Of a DNA stretch of 64,000 nucleotides, positions 37,801-45,282 are shown in pieces; positions within the stretch are counted from its first letter, which is position 1; every line of letters starts with the position of its first letter. The translations under genes were made by a program, and so were the position numbers. The notes beneath the pieces were generated by a model that saw nothing but the letters and a program-made list of their open reading frames with translations, searched no databases and had not been told where the DNA came from. Origin of the DNA: Luteimonas suaedae (lineage in GTDB: Bacteria > Pseudomonadota > Gammaproteobacteria > Xanthomonadales > Xanthomonadaceae); assembly GCF_008312895.1 (NCBI RefSeq), contig NZ_VSSP01000007.1, positions 147,834 to 211,833 of the forward strand, read 5' to 3'.

Positions 37801-38835
37801 AGCGCCCGGATCGCCGGCAGCGTGCGTTCCGGCCCAGGCACGCTGAACATCGACGGCACGCTCGGCTGGGGCGACGCCGCGGCGACGCCGCTCGAACTCG
37901 CCCTGCGCGGCGAGAACCTGCTGGTCTCCGACACCCGCGACCTGCGCGCGATCGCCAATCCCGACCTGACCGTGCGCTACGGCGCCGGCCGGCCGCTGGC
38001 GGTCACCGGCACGGTCACGGTGCCCGAGGCGCGGATCGACCTGGAGCGGCTGGACGACGGCGTGTCGGCCTCGCCCGACGTGGTGGTGCTCGACCCGGCC
38101 GACCCCAACGACGGCCCGCCGACCGTGCTGCAGCTCGACCTGACGCTGGCGATGGGCGAGGACGTCGTGCTCAACGGCTTCGGTCTCGAGGGCACGCTCG
38201 GCGGCGAACTGCGGGTGCGGCAGACGCCCGGGCGCGAGATGCGCGGCAGCGGCACGCTGCAGGTCGGCGGCCGCTACAAGGCCTACGGCCAGGAACTGCG
38301 CATCACCCGCGGCAACCTGGTCTGGAGCAACGACATCATCTCCGACCCGGTACTCGACATCCGCGCCGAGCGCCGGATCGAGGCAGAGGAGCTGACCGCC
38401 GGGATCGACGTCACCGGTCGCGCCTCGGCGCCGCAGGCCAATGTCTGGACCGATCCGTCCCGCGACCAGTCCGAGGCCCTGGCCTACCTGGCGCTGGGCC
38501 GCTCGCTGTCCAGCGTGACCGGCGACGAGAGCCGTCAGCTCGACGCGGCCTCGGCGGCGCTGTCGGCCGGCGGCGGGCTGCTGGCCTCGCAGCTCGGCGC
38601 CAGCATCGGCCTGGACGACGCCGGCGTCAGCCACTCGCGCGCGCTCGGCGGCAGCGTGCTCGGCGTCGGCAAGCAGCTGTCGCCGCGGCTGTACGTCGGT
38701 TTCGGCGTGTCCCTGCTCGGCACCGGCCAGGTGCTGACCCTGAAATACCTGCTCAGCCGCGGCTTCGACATCGAGATCGAGTCCAGCACCCTCGAGAACC
38801 GCGGCTCGCTGAATTGGCGGCGGGAGACGGACTGA
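34885..38835 (+). CDS. tamB: Translocation and assembly module subunit TamB (AsmA-like bridge protein)
   Basis: A 1316-residue protein with one N-terminal transmembrane anchor (about 34-58: LRSAIGLGVLLLAAGLLAYW region), a very long beta-rich repeat region spanning the periplasm, and the C-terminal DUF490/TamB domain. That domain has GLEGTLGGELRVRQTPG, the GSGTLQVGGRYKAYGQ turn and LSRGFDIEIESSTLENRG at the end. TamB links the inner membrane to TamA and is now seen as a phospholipid bridge. ATG 34885 overlaps the tamA stop. Length is typical. Confidence 0.95.
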   Translation: MAPILRRRRLDPDLTPEEREARIAELRARRRARLRWLALRSAIGLGVLLLAAGLLAYWLLMTLGGRDFLLAQVVARLPAGTALEWREAEGPASGPLTMHDVRFTMKSCPDRDGEPVPYGQCTDPRTLTFAAARVTIDPDIRPLLGRLLRLDTLVIEDAVLTLPPSGDAPVELPRWPESLPQIGPLPLALQADAIVVDDFRVIGAEGPLIDIHSLRGGLDARDGRLRVERLQADSDRGRFTLHGEYAPRADYRMDLTGTAVLPAPAGRTRPRIGLVARGDVTRLDVAISGHAPAPARAVLTLRGRDNPGWRLRADAEALDPGLLAGSGEPGMPIAFELAADGVGGEAKLQGRFAQGDFAAELLPSVLRLQDQVIEAEPLALALFDGTVTLRGRADFRDSADPTGKFAVTARELRWGGAAAADGTPGVPVTADADFGVAGRMAAWAAIGKATLARDGESATVELDGRGDGERMTLRTLRATMPSGTLDGQGEVAWAPALGWNIDATLDGFDPGYFVPDWDGAVNGRLATRGTTRNDGGLDIAVDAEEFDGRLRGRALAGRGRFAMRGPAADAAEDAPSHYEGEIALSLGDSRVDARGSVTDTLDIDAELAPLQLDDFLPDARGRLDGQLRLTGARTAPDIDVDLDGSGLAWGAYGAEQAAIRGRLPWQRGREGQLDIDASGVNAGVALDTVSVQASGAIESLRASASVRGEIGALDLTGSAEQRGGGWRGVLESLRLAPTRGAAWTLQGPARFAQDGANWRVSESCFGSDGGGSLCVEADWPRNGLTATGRQLPLALAEPYLPERDDGRPWQLRGEIALDARVRPAGNAYSGNVSVRSDEGGLRFSERARRDVISYGALQLDAEFDPQAITGTLSTVIDERGRVRAEVRTGWDAYSALAGQINVDIDELTWLELFSPDIVEPQGRLAGQVTLGGTRAEPQLAGQAQLSDFGTEIPSLAIALTEGNVRLDALADGSARIAGSVRSGPGTLNIDGTLGWGDAAATPLELALRGENLLVSDTRDLRAIANPDLTVRYGAGRPLAVTGTVTVPEARIDLERLDDGVSASPDVVVLDPADPNDGPPTVLQLDLTLAMGEDVVLNGFGLEGTLGGELRVRQTPGREMRGSGTLQVGGRYKAYGQELRITRGNLVWSNDIISDPVLDIRAERRIEAEELTAGIDVTGRASAPQANVWTDPSRDQSEALAYLALGRSLSSVTGDESRQLDAASAALSAGGGLLASQLGASIGLDDAGVSHSRALGGSVLGVGKQLSPRLYVGFGVSLLGTGQVLTLKYLLSRGFDIEIESSTLENRGSLNWRRETD

Positions 38836-38955
38836 AGAGCCGGGAATCGGGAATGGGGAGTCGGGAATCGTAAGAGCTGGCTCGGAAGCGGCGGACCGAA
38901 GCCTGATGGCGTCTGGCTTCATACCATTCCCGTCTCCCCATTCCCGATTCCCGCC
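38836..38955. repeat. GGGAATCGGGAATGGGG repeat with inverted partner
   Basis: A run of GGGAATC/GGGAATG/GGGAGTC heptamer variants (38838-38870) is matched by an inverted run of ATTCCCG/CTCCCCATTCCCG units (38926-38955). It starts directly after the tamB stop and ends at the sX13-like terminator. Such heptamer strings are common intergenic repeats in this family of bacteria and could form a long hairpin in transcripts from either side. Confidence 0.8.
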
Positions 38956-38956
38956 C

Positions 38957-38994
38957 AATAAAAAGCCCCGCAGGCAGGGGGGGCCGGCGGGGCT
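38957..38994 (-). terminator. Rho-independent terminator of the sX13-like RNA
   Basis: The 8-bp perfect GC stem AGCCCCGC/GCGGGGCT has a 15-nt loop and is followed on the minus strand by TTTTATT. It would end the small RNA and any polA read-through. Confidence 0.85.
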
Positions 38995-39079
38995 CGGTGG
39001 AACGGGGCTCGGGGAGAAGCCTTACGTTCCGGGATCACTCCAGGGGAAGGGAGAGATCAGCGACAGACGTTGCATCTGT
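38957..39079 (-). ncRNA. sX13: sX13-like small RNA downstream of polA
   Basis: On the minus strand about 120 nt contain three hairpins with C-rich loops: ATCxCTCC/GGAGxGAT (39034-39057, loop CTTCCCC), GGAACG..GGCT/AGCC..CGTTCC (38999-39030, loop TCTCCCCG), and a terminator stem AGCCCCGC/GCGGGGCT (38964-38994, loop with seven C) followed by TTTTATT. A -10-like TATAGC is at 39085-39090 on the minus strand. The location downstream of polA, the size and the C-rich loops match the Xanthomonas sRNA sX13, which pairs with G-rich motifs in target mRNAs. The 5' end is inferred, not measured. Confidence 0.7.
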
Positions 39080-39082
39080 CGC
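39060..39082. repeat. Perfect 8-bp inverted repeat at the sX13-like 5' end
   Basis: GCGACAGA and TCTGTCGC flank a 7-nt loop, just downstream of the -10-like TATAGC. It may be an operator or a 5' hairpin depending on the true transcription start. Confidence 0.5.
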
Positions 39083-39314
39083 GAGCTATATGACCACTTC
39101 GCACATGGATGGTTCGTGAAGATTCCGATCATTTCCCGGAAGAATTCAGCCACCGTTTACCCGAAGGGGCCATTTTCGGATCGGCGCCGGATCCGCGCCT
39201 GACGCTTCTATCAGCCAGAAGGCCCCGGGACGTCGAAAAACACGCCAGGAGCGGCCCGCCCCCGGTGGGCCGAAGCCCGGTTCAGGAAGGCCGGGCGCCC
39301 GCCGGCACGGGCGG

Positions 39315-42086
39315 TCAGTGCGCCTGGTCCCAGTCCTCGCCGACGCCGCTGTCGACCGCCAGCGGTACCCGCAGTTCGGCGGCGCCGGTCATCCGCGGCA
39401 CCACCTCGGCCAGCAGGGTGTCGACGAAGTCCGCCCGCACCTCGAACACCAGTTCGTCGTGCACCTGCAGGATCATCCGGGCGGCGCCGGCCTGAGTCTG
39501 CAGCCAGGCGTCGATCGCGATCATCGCGCGCTTGATGATGTCGGCGGCGGTGCCCTGCATCGGCGCGTTGATCGCGGCGCGCTCGGCGCCGGCGCGCAGG
39601 CCCTGGTTGCGGGCGGCGATGTTCTCCAGGTACAGCCGGCGGCCGAATACGGTCTCGACGTAGCCCTGGTCGCGCGCCTGCTGCCGGGTGCGCTCCATGA
39701 AGTCGCGCACGCCCGGATAGCGCGAGAAGTACAGCGCGATGTAGTCCTGCGCCTCGCCGCGGCCGATGCCGAGATTGCGCGCCAGGCCGAACGCGCTCAT
39801 GCCGTACATCAGGCCGAAGTTGATCGCCTTGGCGGCGCGGCGCTCGTTCGGCGTCACCTGATCCATCGCCCGCCCGAACACCTCGGCCGCTGTGGCGCGG
39901 TGGATGTCGGCGCCGGAGGCGAACGCCTTGAGCAGCCCGTCGTCCTGCGACAGGTGCGCCATGATCCGCAGCTCGATCTGCGAGTAGTCGCAGGCGACGA
40001 TCTTGTTGCCCGGGTCGGCGATGAAGGCGCGGCGGATGCGGCGGCCGTCCTCGGTGCGGATCGGGATGTTCTGCAGGTTGGGGTCGCTGGAGGCCAGGCG
40101 TCCGGTGGCGGCGCCGGCCTGGTGGAAGCTGGTGTGCACGCGGCCGGTCTCGGGATTGACGATATCGGCCAGTTTTTCGGTATAGGTGCTGCGCAGCTTG
40201 GCCAGCGCACGGTATTCCAGGATCACCCGCGGCAGCTCGTGCCGGTCGGCGATCGCCTCCAGCGCTTCTTCATTGGTGCTGGGCTGGCCCTTGGGCGTCT
40301 TCAGCACCGCCGGCAGCTTGAGTTCGTCGAACAGCAGCGCCTGCAGCTGCTTGGGCGAGTCGAGGTTGAAGGTGCGGCCGGCCAGTTCGGTCGCCTTCTG
40401 CTGCGCGGCGAGCATGCGCCGCGACAGGTCGGCGGTCTGCCGACGCAGCTCGTCGCCGTCGATGCGCACGCCGTTGGCCTCGATCCGCGCCAGCACCGGC
40501 ACCAGCGGGACCTCGATCTCGCGGTAGACGCGCTCGAGCGACGGCACCTCGGCCAGCTTCGGCGCCAGCAGCCGGTGCAGGCGCAGGGTGACGTCGGCGT
40601 CCTCGGCGGCGTAGCGGGTGGCGTCGTCGATCGCGACCTGCGAGAACGCGATCGCCTTGGCGCCCTTGCCGGCGACGTCGGCGTACTTGACGGTGGTGTA
40701 GCCGAGGTAGCGCAGCGCCAGCGAGTCCATGTCGTGGCGGCTGGCGGTGGCGTTGTAGACGAAGCTCTCGAGCATGCTGTCGTCGGCATAGCCTTGCACC
40801 TCGACGCCGTGCCGGCGCAGCACGTGCAGGTCGTACTTGCCGTGGTGGCCGAGCTTCTTCTTGCCCGCGTCCTCGAACAGTGGCCGCAGCGCCGCCAGCG
40901 CCTCGTCGTGGTCGAGCTGGGGCGGCGCGCCGCCGTAGTCGTGCGCCAGCGGCAGGTAGGCGGCGCGGCCGGGCTCGACGCTGAAGCTCATGCCAACCAG
41001 GTTGGCGCGCATCGGGTCGAGCGAATCGGTCTCGGTGTCGAAGGCGAACTCGCCGGCGTCGCGCAGGCGCTCGATCCAGGCATCGAGCTGCGCGCGCTCG
41101 AGGATCGCCTCGTACTCGCCGGCGACCGCCAGCGCCGGGTCGGCGGTGCCGTCCGCGCTCGCCGCCGGCCGCGCATAGCCGGCCTCGGTGCCGCGCACGC
41201 CGATCCGCCGCGCCTCGCCGGCCACCGGCGGCGCGGCCGCGGCGCCGTCCAGATCGCGCAGCGCCTGGGTGAAGCCGTAGCGGGTATACAGCGTGCGCAG
41301 CGTGTCGGCGTCGCGCTCGCGCAGCTGCAGCTGCCGCGGGCCGCGCGCCATGGCGACATCGGTCTTGATCGTCACCAGATCGCGATTGAGCGGCAGGCGC
41401 GGCAGCGCGACGCGCAGGTTGTCGCCGATCTTGCCCTTGATCGCGTCGGCGTTGGCGATCACGCCGTCCAGCGATTCGTACTCGCCCAGCCACTTGGCCG
41501 CGGTCTTGGGGCCGCACTTGTCGACGCCGCGCACGTTGTCGACGGTGTCGCCCATCAGCGCCAGCAGGTCGATGATCTGCGTCGGACGCACGCCGAACTT
41601 GTCGATCACTGCGGCCTCGCTGTCCAGCCGGCTGCCGCTCATGGTGTTGACCAGCGCGATCCGCGGCTGCACCAGCTGGGCGAAGTCCTTGTCGCTGGTG
41701 GACACGGTGACCTCGATGCCGTCCTGCGCCGCCGCCAGCGCCAGGGTGCCGATCACGTCGTCGGCCTCGACCCCGGGCTCGCTCAGGATGCTGATGCCCA
41801 GCGCCTCGACGATGTCGCACATCGGCTGCACCTGGGCGCGCAGCTCGTCCGGCATCGGCGGGCGATTGGCCTTGTATTCGGGATAGATGTCGTCGCGGAA
41901 GGTCTTGCCCGGCGCGTCGACCACGAAGGCGACGTAGTCGGGCTTCTCGTTGAGGGTGGCGCGCAGCATGTTGACCACGCCGAACAGCGCGCCGGTGGGC
42001 TCGCCCTGGGCGTTGGTCAGCGGCGGCAGCGCATGGAAGGCGCGATACAGGTACGAGGACCCGTCGATCAGGACTAGGCGTGGCAT
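39315..42086 (-). CDS. polA: DNA polymerase I
   Basis: A 923-residue family A polymerase with all three domains. The 5'-3' exonuclease has VLIDGSSYLYRAFHAL at the N-terminus and GVEADDVIGTLA. The 3'-5' exonuclease region has FAFDTETDSLDPMRANLVG. The polymerase domain has motif A VACDYSQIELRIMAHLSQD, O-helix RRAAKAINFGLMYGMSAFGL and motif C VHDELVFEV. It fills gaps in repair and removes Okazaki primers. Length is standard. It is followed downstream by the sX13-like RNA and faces a DUF2782 lipoprotein gene upstream. Confidence 0.98.
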   Translation of the reverse strand: MPRLVLIDGSSYLYRAFHALPPLTNAQGEPTGALFGVVNMLRATLNEKPDYVAFVVDAPGKTFRDDIYPEYKANRPPMPDELRAQVQPMCDIVEALGISILSEPGVEADDVIGTLALAAAQDGIEVTVSTSDKDFAQLVQPRIALVNTMSGSRLDSEAAVIDKFGVRPTQIIDLLALMGDTVDNVRGVDKCGPKTAAKWLGEYESLDGVIANADAIKGKIGDNLRVALPRLPLNRDLVTIKTDVAMARGPRQLQLRERDADTLRTLYTRYGFTQALRDLDGAAAAPPVAGEARRIGVRGTEAGYARPAASADGTADPALAVAGEYEAILERAQLDAWIERLRDAGEFAFDTETDSLDPMRANLVGMSFSVEPGRAAYLPLAHDYGGAPPQLDHDEALAALRPLFEDAGKKKLGHHGKYDLHVLRRHGVEVQGYADDSMLESFVYNATASRHDMDSLALRYLGYTTVKYADVAGKGAKAIAFSQVAIDDATRYAAEDADVTLRLHRLLAPKLAEVPSLERVYREIEVPLVPVLARIEANGVRIDGDELRRQTADLSRRMLAAQQKATELAGRTFNLDSPKQLQALLFDELKLPAVLKTPKGQPSTNEEALEAIADRHELPRVILEYRALAKLRSTYTEKLADIVNPETGRVHTSFHQAGAATGRLASSDPNLQNIPIRTEDGRRIRRAFIADPGNKIVACDYSQIELRIMAHLSQDDGLLKAFASGADIHRATAAEVFGRAMDQVTPNERRAAKAINFGLMYGMSAFGLARNLGIGRGEAQDYIALYFSRYPGVRDFMERTRQQARDQGYVETVFGRRLYLENIAARNQGLRAGAERAAINAPMQGTAADIIKRAMIAIDAWLQTQAGAARMILQVHDELVFEVRADFVDTLLAEVVPRMTGAAELRVPLAVDSGVGEDWDQAH

Positions 42087-42220
42087 CGCTCGATTCTACC
42101 GCCGTGCCGGCGCCGACGCCGCTTCGTCCAATCGCGGTCACGGCGCGTTCGCCGCGGCCCGGCGCATAATCGAACGCGAATGCGACACGCCCGAAGCCCA
42201 CGAATGCCATGGAGTCCATG

Positions 42221-42499
42221 ATGAAGTTCCTGCTGCTGGTCCCGCTGTTGTTGCTCGCCGCCTGCGCCACCACCGAAAGCCTGGGGCCGGAGATCCCGGC
42301 CGACGCGGTCGAGGCCACCCGCACCGAGCCCAACGGCGACGTCATCACCGAATACCGGGTCGGCGGACAGCTGCGGGTGGTGCAGGTGAAGCCGGCGCGC
42401 GGGCCGACGTACTACCTCTACGACCGCGACGGCGACGGCAGCCTCGACAGCGACATCGACGATCCGCCGCAGACCTATTTCAAGCTGTTCGAGTGGTGA
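42221..42499 (+). CDS. DUF2782-family lipoprotein
   Basis: A 92-residue protein with lipobox AAC (LLLLAAC) and the DUF2782 core: a TEPNGDVITEYRVGGQLR strand pair and VKPARGPTYYLYDRDGDG ending in PPQTYFKLFEW. Function unknown. The gene is a usual neighbour of polA in Xanthomonadaceae. Three ATGs are in frame (42209, 42218, 42221); 42221 places GGAG 6 nt upstream. Confidence 0.8.
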   Translation: MKFLLLVPLLLLAACATTESLGPEIPADAVEATRTEPNGDVITEYRVGGQLRVVQVKPARGPTYYLYDRDGDGSLDSDIDDPPQTYFKLFEW

Positions 42500-42520
42500 T
42501 CGCGCGGGCGCGTCCGGGGT

Positions 42521-42976
42521 TCATTTCAACCGGATGCGCACCGGCGACTCGAATCCCGGCACGGTCGCCTCCACCCGGCCCGTGGACTCTGCCAGTGCCA
42601 GAATCGCCCCGCACATGCGGGTCGCGGCTTCGGCGACTTCCGCACCGCGGCCGCGAAACAATGCCGCCAGCGGCTTGATCTCGCGCGCCGTGCGGTCGGC
42701 TTCGCCGAGGAAACGCCGCAGGTCGGCGTAGTAGGCAGGGTCGGCCTGCGCCACCTGCCGCCCATCGAAGACGATCGCATCCGCGCGCACGGCGACGGCC
42801 GCATCACGAGCGCCGAAAACGACCTGGTCCGGGTCGATCCGCACCTCGTGCGGGACATCGACGTCGTCGATACGCGCGCACTGCGACGGATCGGCGGCCT
42901 GCGCGAACGCCGGCGGCGCCGTGGCGGCGAGCAGGATCGTGCTGAAGGCCATGCGGCGAAGAAGCTGGCTGTGCAT
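42521..42976 (-). CDS. Exported protein of unknown function
   Basis: A 151-residue product with a signal peptide (MHSQLLRRMAFSTILLAATA, cleavage near FAQA). The mature domain has two Cys, a DAIVFDGRQVAQADPAYYADL segment (broken by Gly/Gln turns) and a helical C-terminus. No family recognised. ATG 42976 is preferred to the upstream 43069 because it begins the signal peptide and has an AGGA nearby. Convergent with the DUF2782 gene. Confidence 0.55.
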   Translation of the reverse strand: MHSQLLRRMAFSTILLAATAPPAFAQAADPSQCARIDDVDVPHEVRIDPDQVVFGARDAAVAVRADAIVFDGRQVAQADPAYYADLRRFLGEADRTAREIKPLAALFRGRGAEVAEAATRMCGAILALAESTGRVEATVPGFESPVRIRLK

Positions 42977-43131
42977 ATCCGGTTTTCCTGGCGATGGAGC
43001 GGCCGACTGTCGCCCAGCGCGGCACGCGCTAGCGCGTGCGGGACGGCACCGTGACTTCATGCCCGGCATCGCAGCGCCTTGCCGGGCGACGCCGCATAAT
43101 CGGACTGGACCGAAAACTGCAGGAGCGTGCC

Positions 43132-43185
43132 ATGCCGATCCCGTTGCCTCGACCGCGATTCCGCCGGCCGGTGGCGTGCCGGTGA
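43132..43185 (+). CDS. Possible 17-codon leader ORF before the oxidoreductase
   Basis: ATG 43132 follows a perfect AGGAG (6 nt spacing) and encodes a Pro/Arg-rich 17-residue peptide (MPIPLPRPRFRRPVACR). Its TGA overlaps the GTG start of the oxidoreductase (GTGA). This is either a translational-coupling leader or the remnant of an older start brought out of frame. Confidence 0.35.
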   Translation: MPIPLPRPRFRRPVACR

Positions 43186-44240
43186 CGCCGCTGAACGTGG
43201 CCCTGGTCGGCTACGGGTTCGTCGGCAAGGTGTTCCATGCGCCCTTGGTCGCGCATACGCCCGGGCTGCGGCTGCATACGGTGGTGTCGGGCGATGCCGC
43301 CAAGGTGCGGGCGGACTTCCCCGACGTGCGCGTGCGGGTCGACCCGGAGGCCGCGTTCAACGACGATGCCGTCGACCTCGTGGTGCTGGCCAGTCCCAAC
43401 CGCACCCACGCGCCGCTGGCGCTGGCGGCGCTCGCGGCCGGGCGGCACGTGGTGGTCGACAAGCCGTTCACCGTCACCGTCGCCGAGGCGCAGGCCGTCG
43501 TCGCCGCGGCCGACCGCGCCGGGCGCCTGGTCAGCGTGTTCCAGAACCGGCGCTGGGATACCGAATTCCTCACCCTGCGCAAGCTGATCGACGACGGCGC
43601 GCTGGGCGCGATCGTCGAGCTGCACTCGCATTTCGACCGCTTCCGCCCGCAGGTGCCGGACCGCTGGCGCGAGCGCCCGGGGCCGGGCGCCGGGCTGTGG
43701 TTCGACCTCGGCCCGCACCTGGTCGACCAGGCGCTGCAGCTGTTCGGCATGCCCGACGCGGTGCAGGCCGACCTGGCCCTGATGCGCGACGGCGCGCAGG
43801 TCGACGACTGGTTCCAGGTGACACTGCGCTGGCCGCGGCGGCGGGTGGTGCTGCACGCCTCGACCCTGGTCGCCGCCAACGGCCTGCGCTTCGCCGCGCA
43901 CGGCGCCGCCGGCAGCTGGATCAAGCACGGGCTGGACCCGCAGGAGGACCGGCTGCGCGCCGGCATCGCGCCGGGTTCGGCGGGCTGGGACCACGACCCG
44001 CTACCGGGCGAACTGGTGCGCGCCGACGGCGAAACCCTGCGCCGGGAAACGACCGCGAGCGTGCCCGGCGACTACCGCGACTATTACGCCGGCATCCGCG
44101 ACGCGATCGTGGGGGGCACGCCGCCCCCGGTCACCGCGCCGCAGGCGCTCGCGGTGATGCGTGTGCTGGAGGCGGCACGCGACAGCGCCGAACGCGGCGC
44201 GGCGGTGACGATGGCGCCCACACCGCCCGTGGCGACATAG
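43182..44240 (+). CDS. Gfo/Idh/MocA-family oxidoreductase
   Basis: A 352-residue NAD(P)-dependent oxidoreductase. The Rossmann fold begins NVALVGYGFVGKVFHAPL (GxGxxG variant), followed by VVLASPNRTHAPLALAALAAG, the catalytic Lys motif VVVDKPF (EKP variant) and the C-terminal domain with GLWFDLGPHLVDQALQLFG, whose His is the usual acid/base residue. The closest recognisable group is YdgJ-like oxidoreductases; the substrate is unknown, probably a sugar or polyol. No ATG gives this N-terminus in frame. GTG 43182 (or 43176) is the likely start. Confidence 0.85.
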   Translation: MTPLNVALVGYGFVGKVFHAPLVAHTPGLRLHTVVSGDAAKVRADFPDVRVRVDPEAAFNDDAVDLVVLASPNRTHAPLALAALAAGRHVVVDKPFTVTVAEAQAVVAAADRAGRLVSVFQNRRWDTEFLTLRKLIDDGALGAIVELHSHFDRFRPQVPDRWRERPGPGAGLWFDLGPHLVDQALQLFGMPDAVQADLALMRDGAQVDDWFQVTLRWPRRRVVLHASTLVAANGLRFAAHGAAGSWIKHGLDPQEDRLRAGIAPGSAGWDHDPLPGELVRADGETLRRETTASVPGDYRDYYAGIRDAIVGGTPPPVTAPQALAVMRVLEAARDSAERGAAVTMAPTPPVAT

Positions 44241-44255
44241 CAACCCGGATTCATC

Positions 44256-44397
44256 GTAGGAGCGCGCCATGCGCGCGATGCCGCGGGCATTTCACCGCCC
44301 GCGAATTCCGGCGACCAGCGCGCCTGCCGGTCCAGGATCGCGGCCTACACCAGATCCTGCCGGCACCCGCGGCATCGCGCGCATGGCGCGCTCCTAC
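44256..44397. repeat. GTAGGAGCGCGCC dyad element, copy 3 (+)
   Basis: A 142 bp copy directly after the oxidoreductase stop, in the same orientation as copies 1 and 2. Both ends are intact (GTAGGAGCGCGCCATGCGCG / CGCGCATGGCGCGCTCCTAC). Confidence 0.85.
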
Positions 44398-44459
44398 GAA
44401 TGCGCATCCAGCCCCGGCAGAACCGCCACCAGACACCATCGCGGCCGCGGCATGTCTGC

Positions 44460-45092
44460 TCAGCGCCGCGCCTCGCTCGCCATCTTCACCGCGAACGCGG
44501 CCAGCACCGTGCCCATCAGCCAGCGCTGCGCCGCCAGCCACAGCGGCCGCGCCACCAGGAAAGCGGCAATCGACCCGGCCAGGATCGCGATCAGCGCGTT
44601 GACCATCACGCTGATCGCGATCTGCGCACTGCCCAGCAGCAGCGACTGCATCAGCACGTTGCCGTGCTCGGGGCTGATGAACTGCGGCAGCAGCGACAGG
44701 TACAGCACCGCGGCCTTCGGGTTCAGCAGGTTGGTCAGCAGGCCCATCAGGAACAGCTTGCGCGGGCCGTCCTTCGGCAGGTCGCGCACCTGGAATGGTG
44801 AACGCCCGCCGGGTTTCACCGCCTGCCACGCCAGGTACAGCAGATAGGCGGCGCCGGCCAGCCGCAGCGCGTCGTAGGCGTACGGCACCGCCATCACCAG
44901 CGCGGTGATCCCGAGTGCGGCGCAGACCATGTAGAACACGAAACCGAGCGCGACGCCGGCGAGCGAGATCAGCCCGGCGCTCGCGCCCTGGCTGATCGAA
45001 CGCGAGATCAGGTAGACCATGTTCGGCCCGGGCGTGAGCACCATGCCGAGCGAGATCAGCGCGAAGGCGAGCAGCTGGGACGACTCGGGCAT
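44460..45092 (-). CDS. LysE/RhtB-family amino-acid exporter
   Basis: A 210-residue inner-membrane protein with six hydrophobic helices and the LysE signature near the N-terminus (ISLGMVLTPGPNMVYLISRS, with TPGPN). The LNPKAAVLYLSLLPQF motif follows the central loop. The family exports amino acids such as threonine, homoserine or lysine; the substrate cannot be told from sequence. A stand-alone gene flanked by dyad copy 3 downstream. Confidence 0.9.
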   Translation of the reverse strand: MPESSQLLAFALISLGMVLTPGPNMVYLISRSISQGASAGLISLAGVALGFVFYMVCAALGITALVMAVPYAYDALRLAGAAYLLYLAWQAVKPGGRSPFQVRDLPKDGPRKLFLMGLLTNLLNPKAAVLYLSLLPQFISPEHGNVLMQSLLLGSAQIAISVMVNALIAILAGSIAAFLVARPLWLAAQRWLMGTVLAAFAVKMASEARR

Positions 45093-45282
45093 GTCGGCGA
45101 TCCGGAGGCATGTGGCCAGCGCCAGACGTTACGCGATTCGGCCGTCGCCGTCTCCGGAATCCTGGCCCCGGGCACCGGGGTGCTGCGTTCCACGATCGCA
45201 ACAGCCGGGCGTCAGGCGATCGCGGCAAGGCGCACGGCCGGAGAAGCAGACGATCCGCCGGAACAGTGCGTGCGACGGGCCC

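Noticed and set aside
35536..38958. 1140-residue minus-strand ORF
   Set aside because: Antisense to tamB; a codon-position artefact of GC-rich coding DNA.
39318..42077. 919-residue plus-strand ORF
   Set aside because: Exactly mirrors polA on the opposite strand and has no recognisable motif.
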